Source: Ruminococcaceae bacterium UBA3818
GTDB lineage: Bacteria; Bacillota; Clostridia; Oscillospirales; Ruminococcaceae
Assembly: GCA_002369315.1 (NCBI GenBank)
Contig: DFDW01000030.1
Location: forward strand, 122,237 to 186,236
Reading direction: 5' to 3'
Length of the DNA: 64,000 bases
A program made the translations under genes and the position numbers. The notes beneath the pieces are model-generated. The model saw nothing but the letters and a program-made list of their open reading frames with translations. It was not told the DNA's origin and did not search any database. Shown one piece after another: positions 33,952 through 42,521 of this stretch (the first letter of the stretch is position 1; the number at the start of each line of letters is the position of its first letter).

Positions 33952-34317
33952 ATGAAACAGGTAAAAATTTCCGATGCGGAATTGGTATTGATGGAGCGCA
34001 TATGGGCCAAGGAGGGCATCCGGGCGGCGCAGCTGGTCCAGCTGGAGAAAGAAGAGATGGGCTGGAGCCGGAACACGACCTACACGCTGCTGACCCGCAT
34101 GGTGGAAAAAGGGATCATCCGGCGGGATGAACCGGGGTTTTGCTGCACGGCGTTGATCAGCAAAGAACAGGTGCGCGCAGGGCAGACCCACACGCTGATC
34201 GAGAAGCTGTATGAAGGGTCCCGGCAGATGTTTTTGGCATCGTTTTTAAAAAGCGAAAAAATTTCCGCAAAAGAGCTGGAAGAAATTCGCCGAATGATCG
34301 AGGAGGATGAGAAATGA
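33952..34317 (+). CDS. BlaI/MecI family repressor
   Basis: A 121-residue protein. The N-terminal winged helix (ISDAELVLMERIWAKEG, then WSRNTTYTLLTRMVEKGII) is the BlaI/MecI/CopY type, followed by a dimer region with helices to the end. It would bind the two TACA-NN-TGTA operators in its own promoter and is expected to be cut or released on a signal from the membrane peptidase encoded next (ATGA overlap). RBS GGAGGG. No beta-lactamase, PBP2a or copper gene lies beside it. Confidence 0.92.
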   Translation: MKQVKISDAELVLMERIWAKEGIRAAQLVQLEKEEMGWSRNTTYTLLTRMVEKGIIRRDEPGFCCTALISKEQVRAGQTHTLIEKLYEGSRQMFLASFLKSEKISAKELEEIRRMIEEDEK

Positions 34318-37085
34318 CCGGCCTGTTTGTCACGGTTTTGAATATGAGCCTGATAGCGTCTTTAACCGCTTTGGTGGTCCTTTTGATTCGCTGGTGCTTG
34401 AAAGGGCGCGCGCCCCGCTGGATCAGCTATGCGCTGTGGGCGGTCGTGCTGATCCGGCTGCTGGTGCCGGTATCTGTTTCTTCCCCGGTGAGCCTGTTTT
34501 CCCTGGTTCCCTCCCAGAGCACGGATACGGTAGGGCAAAGCGGCCGGCTGTCCCGGTTGGATGTTACCGGCGGCGCACCGGCACGAATCCCGGTTTCCGA
34601 TCGGGCAGGGCAGGACGGTTCGGGAGAGACAAAAGGGGACGAAGGGCAGTTTTTTGGCCAGTATGATGAGGAAAAAGCCGCAGAAGAACCAAGTACGCCA
34701 TCTGCCGCGGAAAGAGGGTCCGGTTGGCGGACGGCCGCGGCCGTTGTCTGGATTTGCGGCGCCTCGGCGTTGGGCGCCTTTTTAACACTGCACTACCTTT
34801 TTTCGGCCGCCCGCCTGTGCCGGCTTCGCGTACTGCCGGAAAACGATAAAATTCGCAGGGCCGGCCAGATTCTTCCGCTGCGGCGCAAGGTGCGGATTTC
34901 CAAAAGCCGCATGTTTGCCACACCGGTGGTGTTTGGCCTGTTTCGGCCGCGCATCGTCCTGCCTTGGGGGTTTGACTGGGAGGATTCGGCGGCGCAGCAT
35001 ATTCTGCTGCATGAGAGGGTACACATCAGCCGGTGGGACAATCTGGTGAAAATTGCCGCTACGGCAGCGGTTTGTATCCACTGGTTTAATCCTCTGGTCT
35101 GGCTGTGCTTTCGGCTGAGTTCTGACGACATGGAGGCCTCCTGCGACGAGCGGGTGCTGAAAATTCTGGGCGAAGACAGCCGCAAAGATTATGCGCGGAG
35201 CCTTTTGTCCATGGCCCAATCGCAGAACCGCAGGATAGGTGTTATGCCCTTTTTGGCTTTTGGCGAGAGCAATTTGAAACAGCGGGTAGGAAATATTTTG
35301 AAATACCATAGGAAAACGCTGCTATCGGTGACGGCGGTTTTTCTGGCGGTTCTGCTGGTAGGATGTTCGCTGTTGACCAACCCGTCGGCTCCGGCCGTTT
35401 CATCTGCCGGTGATGATGGACAGGATATCTCCCAAAGCGAAGGAAAATCGGAGCCGGAAGAGCAGCAGGAACCGGGGATTGCGGTGAAAGATCCGGAAAA
35501 GACGACACTGTATCTTCTTTCTTCCGATACGATTCAAGCGGCAAATGAAGATCCGGAATCGTTTTACTTTCCTCTGCCCCGTCCGGGTGTAAGCCAGATC
35601 ACTGCTTCCTGGCTGCAGGAGCAGCTGAGCCGGCAATCGGCGGGGTCAAGCATGGTGCTTTTGACCTTGGAAGGCCTGGAAGCGGAAAACGGAGTGGCAA
35701 CGGTATCCCTGCTGGCGGATGAAAAGCTGGAGATCGCGAAAGAAAATGAAAGCGTCGATTTGTACCTGTCCTCGGTCGCAATGACGCTTTTGCAAAACTG
35801 CGAGCTTGACGCAGTGCACTTTCTTGCGGGAGGAGAACCGCTTTTTGGAGGCACAGACGGCGAATATACACCGGCGCAGCTGATTGCGCCCCCGATGAGC
35901 CGGGAGCAGATTTTGGCATTGTATGATACGGTGACGTTGGAACAGCTGCAGAAGAATCTGGAAACAGCCACAGACCGAACCGCAAACCCCATCGACCGGT
36001 GGGATTTGAAAGGCGATGTCAAGGCCAAAGAGATTCTGGATACGATCTATGACGCAACCATCTGGAACAATGTGCCGGAACGGGACTTTGATTCCATCGA
36101 AGACGCACCCAATTCCTTTTTGCTCAATGCCGCATACAACCAGGCGCCGTATATTTACTGGTATCAGGACACAACCGAACCCAACACCATTGCGGATTTT
36201 GCGGTGTTGACCCCGATGGTACACGATTTCCAGTGTATCCCTCAGCGGATTGTGGACGAAACAGCACGGCGGATGTTTGGCGATACCGTGCAGATTGTTC
36301 CCCAAAATCCGAGATATGGCTACTACAGGGAATACGCTATGGCCTACACGCCTTACCATATGGGTGGATGGTACCCGGATATTTTTTTGCTGGACTGCAC
36401 CGAGCAGGGGGATACGGTAGAGGCCTTTGTTGCCTATGGGCGGTTGTTTGGCAGCGCGGGCAACGGCATGAAGACGCTGACCGATATGGATGAGGAACAG
36501 TCGATCCGAAACCGCGAGCAGCGGCACCGGTTTACGCTGCAGAAAACGGCCGATGGCTACCGCATTACCGGCTATCACGCGGTAGATACCCAACGGGATA
36601 TGGTTTCCCGCGCACCCTCGTATTATGCTTATACGGCCATCTGCGGCGGATTGGCTTTCTTCGACTGGGACGGCGCGCAAAATCTGACGCCCGATCAATT
36701 GTATCGCTGGTTTGTAGCCGGATACAGCCCCGGCGTCAATGACGAACAGGTCAGCGCCAATGTCGCGGAACGATATTTTTACGCTTATACCGGATACCAT
36801 CCCCAAAATCCGGAGATCCTGCGCCAATCCCAGTATTACGATGAAGAAGCGCAAGCTTACCGGGTTCAGGGCGTGGAAGGCGTCATTGGCGCACTGGATT
36901 ACAGCAGGCAATACTGGTGCGTTTACGACCAGGTGTCCTATCAGGATGAAGATACGGCGTTGGTGCCGGTGAAGGTTTATGCAGATCAAGAACGGTCACG
37001 TCTGTTGGCGGACGGCGTGATGAAAATGAAATACCAGGAGGACCCCAGCACTCCCTGGATCGCGGACGGCTTTACTTCCAACTAG
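34314..37085 (+). CDS. BlaR1/MecR1-like M56 peptidase with unusual large extracellular region (GerMN-like)
   Basis: The protein has 923 residues. Membrane segments lie at about 6-31, 37-56, 138-158 and 335-353; between the third and fourth, the cytoplasmic M56 zinc peptidase shows LLHERVH (His233, Glu234, His237) and DDMEASCDE with the third ligand region. Instead of the penicillin-binding sensor of BlaR1, the outside part (~360-923) begins with a low-complexity linker, then at ~395-520 resembles a GerMN domain (VSLLADEKLEIAKENE, LLQNCELDAVHFLAGGEPLFGG), then ~400 residues of unknown type. Presumably it senses an envelope signal and cleaves the neighbouring repressor. No SxxK penicillin-binding motif is recognised in the outer part. 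Confidence 0.85.
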   Translation: MTGLFVTVLNMSLIASLTALVVLLIRWCLKGRAPRWISYALWAVVLIRLLVPVSVSSPVSLFSLVPSQSTDTVGQSGRLSRLDVTGGAPARIPVSDRAGQDGSGETKGDEGQFFGQYDEEKAAEEPSTPSAAERGSGWRTAAAVVWICGASALGAFLTLHYLFSAARLCRLRVLPENDKIRRAGQILPLRRKVRISKSRMFATPVVFGLFRPRIVLPWGFDWEDSAAQHILLHERVHISRWDNLVKIAATAAVCIHWFNPLVWLCFRLSSDDMEASCDERVLKILGEDSRKDYARSLLSMAQSQNRRIGVMPFLAFGESNLKQRVGNILKYHRKTLLSVTAVFLAVLLVGCSLLTNPSAPAVSSAGDDGQDISQSEGKSEPEEQQEPGIAVKDPEKTTLYLLSSDTIQAANEDPESFYFPLPRPGVSQITASWLQEQLSRQSAGSSMVLLTLEGLEAENGVATVSLLADEKLEIAKENESVDLYLSSVAMTLLQNCELDAVHFLAGGEPLFGGTDGEYTPAQLIAPPMSREQILALYDTVTLEQLQKNLETATDRTANPIDRWDLKGDVKAKEILDTIYDATIWNNVPERDFDSIEDAPNSFLLNAAYNQAPYIYWYQDTTEPNTIADFAVLTPMVHDFQCIPQRIVDETARRMFGDTVQIVPQNPRYGYYREYAMAYTPYHMGGWYPDIFLLDCTEQGDTVEAFVAYGRLFGSAGNGMKTLTDMDEEQSIRNREQRHRFTLQKTADGYRITGYHAVDTQRDMVSRAPSYYAYTAICGGLAFFDWDGAQNLTPDQLYRWFVAGYSPGVNDEQVSANVAERYFYAYTGYHPQNPEILRQSQYYDEEAQAYRVQGVEGVIGALDYSRQYWCVYDQVSYQDEDTALVPVKVYADQERSRLLADGVMKMKYQEDPSTPWIADGFTSN

Positions 37086-37110
37086 CCGGACGATTGAGAG
37101 GAAGCGGGGC

Positions 37111-37151
37111 GATGCGCTTTGCCAAAAGCCACCTTGACCGCAAAGCGCATC
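37111..37151 (+). repeat. Inverted repeat after the BlaR1-like gene
   Basis: Perfect 12-bp arms (GATGCGCTTTGC / GCAAAGCGCATC) around a 17-base loop. No T run follows, so termination strength is uncertain. Confidence 0.6.
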
Positions 37152-37180
37152 CGATCAGCCGCGCGATAGGGTGTCCTGTA

Positions 37181-37219
37181 AAAAAAGCCGCGGGACTTTT
37201 TCGTCCCACGGCTTTTTGA
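37181..37219. terminator. Bidirectional terminator between BlaR1-like gene and mtnN
   Basis: AAAAAGCCG-GGGAC pairs with GTCCC-CGGCTTTTT with one mismatch and A/T runs on both sides. Confidence 0.85.
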
Positions 37220-37232
37220 ATGCCCGGTTTTA

Positions 37233-37916
37233 TTATGCCAGTTCCAGCATGGAAAGAAGCAATTTGGCAGAGTGGTCGGCGGCGATTTTTTCAAAGGTGT
37301 CAAAGGACATGCCCGCATCGCCGTTGGCGTTGTCTGACATACTGCGGACGACCAGGCAGGGGATCTGGTTGGAATAAGCCACCAGAGCGATGGCGGCGCC
37401 TTCCATTTCCACACAATCGGGGTGGGTCCGCTCGATGATGGAGTTGCGCAGCGCCTCATCATCTACAAAAATGTCTCCGGTGGCGATGCGGCCCAGCTTG
37501 TACTGGAATTTGCGCTGCGGCATCTGCTCCAGCGCCCGCTGCGCCAGAGCGATCAGACCAGGATCACCGGGGAATTTGCTGGTATGGGGGTGATATTTTT
37601 CCTGCAATGCCCAATCAAAATCGTGGAAAACCAGATCCTGCGACAGGACGATATCCAATACGCCCAAATCGTCGCAGGTGCAGCCGGCGACACCGGTATT
37701 GATCATGAAATCCACCCGGTAGCGCAGCGCCAGCGTTTGCGCGCACATGGCAGCGTTTACCTTTCCGATTTCGCTGCAGCACAGAACAACGTCTTTTCCG
37801 CGGATTTTTCCGATTTGATATGTCAGGCCGGAAACCACTTCTTTTTTCACGTTGGACATCTGTGATTCCAGCAAAGCGATTTCCGACGTCATTGCACCGA
37901 TGATTCCCCAGGTCAT
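37233..37916 (-). CDS. mtnN: 5'-methylthioadenosine/S-adenosylhomocysteine nucleosidase
   Basis: A 227-residue enzyme. It opens WGIIGAMTSEIALL, has INTGVAGC in the ribose-site loop, ATGDIFVDD, and VEMEGAAIALVA with RSMSDNA near the end; these fix the MTAN family and its catalytic Asp (in SDNA). It splits MTA and SAH to adenine plus thioribose or ribosyl-homocysteine, recycling SAM by-products. AAAGGAGAG precedes the start. Single gene with its own promoter and a shared terminator. Confidence 0.95.
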   Translation of the reverse strand: MTWGIIGAMTSEIALLESQMSNVKKEVVSGLTYQIGKIRGKDVVLCCSEIGKVNAAMCAQTLALRYRVDFMINTGVAGCTCDDLGVLDIVLSQDLVFHDFDWALQEKYHPHTSKFPGDPGLIALAQRALEQMPQRKFQYKLGRIATGDIFVDDEALRNSIIERTHPDCVEMEGAAIALVAYSNQIPCLVVRSMSDNANGDAGMSFDTFEKIAADHSAKLLLSMLELA

Positions 37917-37949
37917 ACTGCGACTCTCCTTTGAACAACATTTTCTGAC

Positions 37950-37978
37950 ATTGTATCAATTTTCCAAACGGTTTGCAA
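37950..37978 (-). promoter_or_regulatory. Promoter of mtnN
   Basis: Minus strand TTGCAA, 17-base spacer, TACAAT. Confidence 0.65.
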
Positions 37979-37996
37979 GATTTTTGGGAAAAAAGA

Positions 37997-38025
37997 TTGC
38001 TTATCCGGTATTATAATGTTATACT
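37997..38025 (+). promoter_or_regulatory. Promoter of the DUF4867 gene
   Basis: TTGCTT, 17-base spacer, TATACT, back to back with the mtnN promoter. Confidence 0.65.
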
Positions 38026-38060
38026 ACCAATAAGCAGAACAAAGAGAAAGAGGGATTTCG

Positions 38061-38735
38061 ATGAGTTTTGAATCGGTAAAAGCGAAAAATCCGGGTGTAA
38101 AAATGTATCTGGTTACCGATCCGGCGTTTCAAAAATACGGTCGCGTGATCGAAGGATACGATTTTGCCCCTTACGTGGCGTATTTGAAAGAGCATACCGC
38201 TGTGCCGGAGTCCGGCAATCAGTATGTGGCGTCGATTCCGGAAATGGAGCGGATGCCCCTGACCAAAGAAGTGGAGCATTACATTTATGCCGGCATGCCG
38301 GTGCAGGTGGGATACTGCAATGGAAATGGCTCTTTGCTCAATGCGTTTGAGTATCATAAATGTTCCGAGGTCAGCGTAGGCCCAACCGATATGGTTTTCA
38401 TGATGTATAAAGTAGAGGATTTGTCCGACGAGGGGACGGTGGACTCCAAAGACGTTGTGGCTTTCTACTGCCCGGCAGGGGTTGCGGTGGAGATTTATCC
38501 CCACACGCTGCATTACGCACCCTGCAAAGTGGAGGACGGCGGCTTTAAGTGCCTGGTTATTCTGCAGAAGGGAACCAACGGCCCCATCGAAAAGCCCGCA
38601 AACCCGGTCAACCATGAGGACCGCCTGATCATGGCCTGCAACAAGTGGGCGTTTGGCCACAAAGACAGCTCGGTCGTTGCTTCCCGCGGTGGCTTCGAGG
38701 GAATCTTAGGAGAGAACACCTGCATCAAATACTAA
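38061..38735 (+). CDS. DUF4867 family protein (cupin-like)
   Basis: A 224-residue soluble protein. GNQYVASIPEMERMP, VQVGYCNGNGSLLNAFEYHKCSEV and AGVAVEIYPHTLHYAPC give the DUF4867 pattern; the His/Glu spacing of the last two parts looks like a cupin metal site (EYHKC and H-x-LH). Relatives often lie near sugar-isomerase genes; here it stands alone, divergent from mtnN. A role in sugar metabolism would be inference. AAAGAGGG precedes the ATG. Confidence 0.78.
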   Translation: MSFESVKAKNPGVKMYLVTDPAFQKYGRVIEGYDFAPYVAYLKEHTAVPESGNQYVASIPEMERMPLTKEVEHYIYAGMPVQVGYCNGNGSLLNAFEYHKCSEVSVGPTDMVFMMYKVEDLSDEGTVDSKDVVAFYCPAGVAVEIYPHTLHYAPCKVEDGGFKCLVILQKGTNGPIEKPANPVNHEDRLIMACNKWAFGHKDSSVVASRGGFEGILGENTCIKY

Positions 38736-38774
38736 AACGGCCCAAAAATCGGCGCCGGGTGATGCGGCGCGCAA

Positions 38775-38813
38775 AAAACGGTCCGGCTATCAAAGCCGGA
38801 CCGTTTTGTTATT
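38775..38813 (+). terminator. Terminator of the DUF4867 gene
   Basis: Perfect 14-bp stem AAAACGGTCCGGCT, 5-base loop, T-rich tail. Confidence 0.93.
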
Positions 38814-38910
38814 TTCCCGCGCAGATGCGACTGCTTTCGCAGGCAGAATCGGGTAAATTGGAATAGGACAGTCAATATTGAGATAAAATAAATAAAATTT
38901 TTGATAGATA

Positions 38911-38939
38911 TTGAAAATTATTATTTGATATGCTAAAAT
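38911..38939 (+). promoter_or_regulatory. Promoter of the phosphoribosyltransferase gene
   Basis: TTGAAA, 17-base spacer, TAAAAT in an AT-rich tract; leader about 65 nt. Confidence 0.7.
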
Positions 38940-38944
38940 AAATA

Positions 38945-38985
38945 AAAAGGCGGCTTTGCTGCCCTTTTCCTTTTTAAAGGAAAAG
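38945..38985 (+). repeat. Two overlapping leader hairpins
   Basis: Hairpin 1: GGCGGC-TTT-GCTGCC (one G-T pair) extended by AAAA/TTTT across one bulge. Hairpin 2: CTTTTCCTTT-TT-AAAGGAAAAG, ending nine bases before the ribosome site. They share five bases, so full versions of both cannot form at once. Confidence 0.5.
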
Positions 38986-39009
38986 CAGGTACCGGAAGGA
39001 GTATGATTT

Positions 39010-39651
39010 ATGGAGAGCAGAATGCATGAAATCCGCGCCAGAAATGCTGGAAAGGTTAAAATCGGCGTGATACCGGGCCATTTTGCGACCAACCATTCCC
39101 ATGTCAATTACTATGTGGATATGACGGCGGTCAAGACCAGCTCGTCTACCGCGAAGGAAGCGGCCTCGCTATTGGCCCAGGAATATATGATGGGTACGAA
39201 CATTGATACAATCGTTTGCCTGGAGGGCACCGAGATGCTGGGCGCGTTTTTAGCCCAGGCGCTGAGTGACTCCAGCATTCCGGTGCTCAACGCGGGACAT
39301 GACATCAACGTCATTACGCCGGAGCTCAACGCCAGCAACCAGATGATTTTCCGGGACAATACCCAAAAAATGATCTGGGGCAAGCATATCCTGCTTTTGA
39401 TGGCGTCGGTATCGACCGGTAAAACCATCAATCGGGCAGTGGAGTGCCTGCAGTATTACGGTGGCAAGTTAGTGGCGATTTCCGCGATTTTCAGCGCGGC
39501 AGCCGAAAGCCGCGGAATCAAAATCAACTCAATCTTTACTCCTGGGGATGTTCCGGAGTACCAAAGCTACGGCACCGGGGAATGTCCGCTGTGTGCCGCC
39601 CACAAAAAGGTGGACGCTATTGTAAACAGTTACGGTTATTCCAAAATCTGA
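39010..39651 (+). CDS. Phosphoribosyltransferase-like protein (orotate PRTase-type fold)
   Basis: A 213-residue protein with the type I PRTase plan: IDTIVCLEGTEMLGAFLAQAL as the PPi-loop region and LLLMASVSTGKTINRAVECL as the PRPP loop. In active PRTases the loop begins with two acidic residues; here they are Met131-Ala132, while the following S-T-G-K-T stays close to the consensus. A short Cys pair (CPLC) lies near the end. It may be a divergent enzyme or a PRPP-sensing regulator. GGAAGGAG precedes the ATG. Single gene with a structured leader and double terminator. Confidence 0.75.
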   Translation: MESRMHEIRARNAGKVKIGVIPGHFATNHSHVNYYVDMTAVKTSSSTAKEAASLLAQEYMMGTNIDTIVCLEGTEMLGAFLAQALSDSSIPVLNAGHDINVITPELNASNQMIFRDNTQKMIWGKHILLLMASVSTGKTINRAVECLQYYGGKLVAISAIFSAAAESRGIKINSIFTPGDVPEYQSYGTGECPLCAAHKKVDAIVNSYGYSKI

Positions 39652-39655
39652 ATAG

Positions 39656-39688
39656 AAAAAAGGCCCTTTCCTGGAAAGGGCCTTTTTT
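39656..39688 (+). terminator. Terminator of the phosphoribosyltransferase gene
   Basis: AAAAAAGGCCCTTTC pairs with GAAAGGGCCTTTTTT. Confidence 0.92.
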
Positions 39689-39704
39689 GTTAGAGAAGAA
39701 CAGG

Positions 39705-39741
39705 AAAACAGGAGGAACCCGCAGGGTTCCTCCTGTTTTTG
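39705..39741. terminator. Second, bidirectional terminator
   Basis: Perfect 16-bp stem AAAACAGGAGGAACCC, GCA loop, T run; also faces the minus-strand surface-protein remnant. Confidence 0.9.
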
Positions 39742-39816
39742 GATTCAAAAATTATTTAAGAGGAAGACCATCCGCCGGGTAAGAGAGCCGCGGCGGTTGG
39801 GAAGAAATAGCAAATC

Positions 39817-40901
39817 CTATTTTTTCAGAGCAACTGCGCCGGCAGCCGCTAGGGAAACAACACCCAGGACTACTGCGATGTTTACATAATCAACAGCGCC
39901 GGTATCGGGGTTATCTTTCTCCTCGCTGGAAGAATCGCTGGAAACGGAAGCGTTATAAAGCGCTACATCCAGTTCGATATCGGAAACAACAACGCCCTCG
40001 ATGGTGCGGGTGTTGTACTCCCAGCATTCAGCGTCTGCGTCCCACTCAAATTTATCGGCGACCAGTTTGCCGTCGATTACGGCATAGACGTAAGCGTCCT
40101 CATCCGCGGGGGCATGCAGAATACCGGTATAGTCAAATTCGGGAACGCCTTTGAAGAAGATCATCTCCAGATCCGCATCCTCGTAGGTAGTGGACAGGGT
40201 TTTGTTGGAGGTTTCAAAATAAACATTGACGGTGGTTTTGGCGGTGTTTTTCACAGAATACCAGAACATGGTATCCTCAAAGTACAGTTCCGCGTAGCCA
40301 AGGCCTCAATGTTGATGTCGTCGGTATAATCGTCGTAGGAAGCGCCTTCCGCACCGTCGTGCGCTTCGGCCAGATCAACGGTGTAGACCGCTTCGCCGTA
40401 CGCATTGGTATCGATGTTGTCGCTGCAGATGGAGGCCCATTTCTGCGCGATATCCACAGCAGCCTGGGCAACGGTGTATTTGCTGTCTCTCTTCAGCGTA
40501 ATGGTCCAGGTGGCGGAAGTTTTACCGGTCAGGTAGGTCTCTTTGGTCGCAACTTTGACTTTGTAAACGCCGTTTTGCTTTACGATGGCGTAAGAGTCGA
40601 TCATCGCGTCGCCGGACTCTTTGATGGAAACGGTCAGATGCTTCGCCACTTCTTCGTCGGTCAGCATACCGGATTCATCGCTTTCGTCCATAATGGTGTA
40701 ATAGTAGGTGGCGCCGGGCTTGTCCGGCACAGCATCGGCAGGGGCTTCCAGATCGCCAAAGCCCAGCTGGTAACGGTCGTCTTCATTGTCAATCGTCGTG
40801 TCGGCGGTTGTGTTTTCCGCTTCAACTTCTTCGGCGAAAGCAACGACAGACAGGCTCAGGACCATCAGTACAGACAGAACCAGAGCAAGTACTTTCTTCA
40901 T
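39817..40901 (-). pseudogene. Secreted NPxTG-anchor protein, copy B, frameshifted by a 22-nt deletion
   Basis: This is the paralogue of the gene at 41183-42289, broken in the middle. The N-terminal 208 codons (signal MKKVLALVLSVLMVLS, A-F-A cleavage) run in frame to 40297-40302, where 28 bases of copy A correspond to only 6 here; the loss of 22 bases shifts the frame and stops 13 codons later. The downstream frame keeps full similarity (WYSVKN, TTVNVYF, LSTTYEDAD, VVSDIELDV) down to the DNPDTG anchor, membrane segment and KK end. An intact ribosome site and start remain, so a truncated secreted product without anchor could still be made. Confidence 0.9.
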
Positions 40902-41182
40902 GGTAATTTCTCCTTTTTCTTTTTGTTACACCGGGTATTCGTCTTAAACGGACAATCCTCCCGAGGTACGTTTTCAGTATAGGAGCGTTAGGTGAAAGCC
41001 GTGTGTTCGCCGTCTGAGTGTTTCTTGTGAAATTTTTAAACAAACAATGAATCATATGGCATTTTTTAAACAGAAAACAGTAAAATCAGGATACAAAAAA
41101 GGCTATCCTTTCGGATAGCCTTTTCGTTCTTACTTTATGCGATTTGGAGAGACACAAAGCAAAGTTCAGTCAGCAACTGAAA
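40902..41182. other. Spacer between the two surface-protein copies
   Basis: 281 bases holding the AAAAGGAGAA ribosome site of copy B, the terminator of copy A and no gene. A minus-strand TATACT near 40976-40981 lacks a good -35. Confidence 0.5.
41095..41124 (-). terminator. Terminator of surface-protein copy A
   Basis: 8-bp GGCTATCC stem with a 4-base loop; on the minus strand it is followed by TTTTTT. Confidence 0.85.
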
Positions 41183-42289
41183 TTATTTCTTCAGAGCAAC
41201 TGCGCCAGCAGCAGCCAGAGAAACAACGCCCAGAGCAACAGCAACGTTTACAAAGTCAACAGAACCGGTGCCGGGGTTGTCTTTGCCAGCTTCGCCGCCG
41301 CCGATGGTGGAGTTGTATTTGCTAACATCCAGCTCGATGTCAGAAACAACAACGTCTACCACTTTCTTGGTGTTCATCTCCCAGCATTCAGCGTCTTTGT
41401 TCCAAGAGAATTTGTCAGCAACCAGTTTGCCGTCTACAACAGCGTATACAAACATGTCTTCGTCAACGGAAACATGCTCGATGCCGGTGAAGTCAAACTC
41501 AGGAGCGCCTTTGAAGGAGATCGCATACAGATCAGCATCTTCGTAGGTGGTGGACAGAGCTTTCTCAACAGCCTCATCGAAGTAAACGTTAACGGTGGTC
41601 TTCGCAGCGTTCTTTACAGAGTACCAAACGGGGGATTCACCGAAGTAGATCTCAGCGTATTTGATGGATTTCGCCAGAACCAGGCGAGCCTCAATGTTGA
41701 TATCGTCGGTGTAATCGTCGTAGGAAGCACCCTCTTTGCCGTCATGAGCTTCAGCCAGGTCAACCATAATCTGAGCTTCGCCGTAAGCGTCAACGTCTTT
41801 GGCAATGTCGCAAACTTCAGCCCACTGCTGAGCGATAGAAACAACCGCAGAAGCTACGGTGAATTTCTTGTCTCTCTTCAGAGTGATGGTCCAGTCTGCA
41901 GAGGTCTTAGAAGTGGTGTAGGTGGTGTTGGTCTCTACTTTTACTTTGTAGACACCGTTTTGTTTAACGATGGAGTAAGCTTTGATCATCTTGTCGCCTT
42001 TTTCCTTGATGGAGACAGACAGATGTTTCGCAACTTCGCCGTCGGTCAGCATACCGGACTGATCATTCTCGTCCATAATGGTGTAGTAATAGGTAGCACC
42101 GGGTTTGTCGGGAGCCGCATCAGCAGCGGGTTTCTCCAGATCGCCGAAGCCCAGTTCGTATTTCTTGTCAGCATTGTCAATGTCGGTGCCGGGAGTAGTC
42201 TCAGGAGCTTCAACTTCTTTAGCGAAAGCAACCACAGACAGGCTCAGAACCATCAGTACGGACAGTACCAGAGCAAGTACTTTTTTCAT
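41183..42289 (-). CDS. Secreted cell-surface protein with NPxTG-type C-terminal anchor, copy A
   Basis: The product has 368 residues. A classical signal peptide (MKKVLALVLSVLMVLSLSVVAFA) is followed by a ~310-residue outer region with no recognised domain, rich in Asp/Lys/Tyr and predicted strands. The end has DNPGTG, a hydrophobic helix (VNVAVALGVVSLAAAGAVAL) and Lys-Lys, the layout of a sorting signal; the NP-x-TG form is closer to class B/variant sortase signals than to LPxTG. It may be covalently wall-linked or simply membrane-held. AGGAGG lies 10 bases before ATG 42289. About 60 percent of residues match copy B by eye. Function unknown. Confidence 0.78.
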   Translation of the reverse strand: MKKVLALVLSVLMVLSLSVVAFAKEVEAPETTPGTDIDNADKKYELGFGDLEKPAADAAPDKPGATYYYTIMDENDQSGMLTDGEVAKHLSVSIKEKGDKMIKAYSIVKQNGVYKVKVETNTTYTTSKTSADWTITLKRDKKFTVASAVVSIAQQWAEVCDIAKDVDAYGEAQIMVDLAEAHDGKEGASYDDYTDDINIEARLVLAKSIKYAEIYFGESPVWYSVKNAAKTTVNVYFDEAVEKALSTTYEDADLYAISFKGAPEFDFTGIEHVSVDEDMFVYAVVDGKLVADKFSWNKDAECWEMNTKKVVDVVVSDIELDVSKYNSTIGGGEAGKDNPGTGSVDFVNVAVALGVVSLAAAGAVALKK

Positions 42290-42387
42290 GGTAAAATTTC
42301 CTCCTAAATAATATTCAGTATCCAACCGGTGCTATCAAAGCAACTCTCCCTTACCTGACAGCAGAGGTATCTTGGATCTGTAACCAT

Positions 42388-42416
42388 AATATAACACAGT
42401 CCAATCATTTTGTAAA
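42388..42416 (-). promoter_or_regulatory. Proximal promoter of surface protein A
   Basis: Minus strand TTTACA, 17-base spacer, TATATT; leader about 92 nt. Confidence 0.68.
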
Positions 42417-42521
42417 TACTTTGTAATAACTTTTTTTATTTTTTTCATAATTTTTATCCAGAACCCAGAAAAAACGGGCCCCTTTTCCAATATTTCCAGC
42501 CGAAACCGGAAAACGATCCCT

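Noticed and set aside
39817..42289. Tandem similar genes considered as a mobile element or CRISPR-like repeat
   Set aside because: They are full-length paralogues with signal peptides; no terminal repeats, transposase or short regular spacers.
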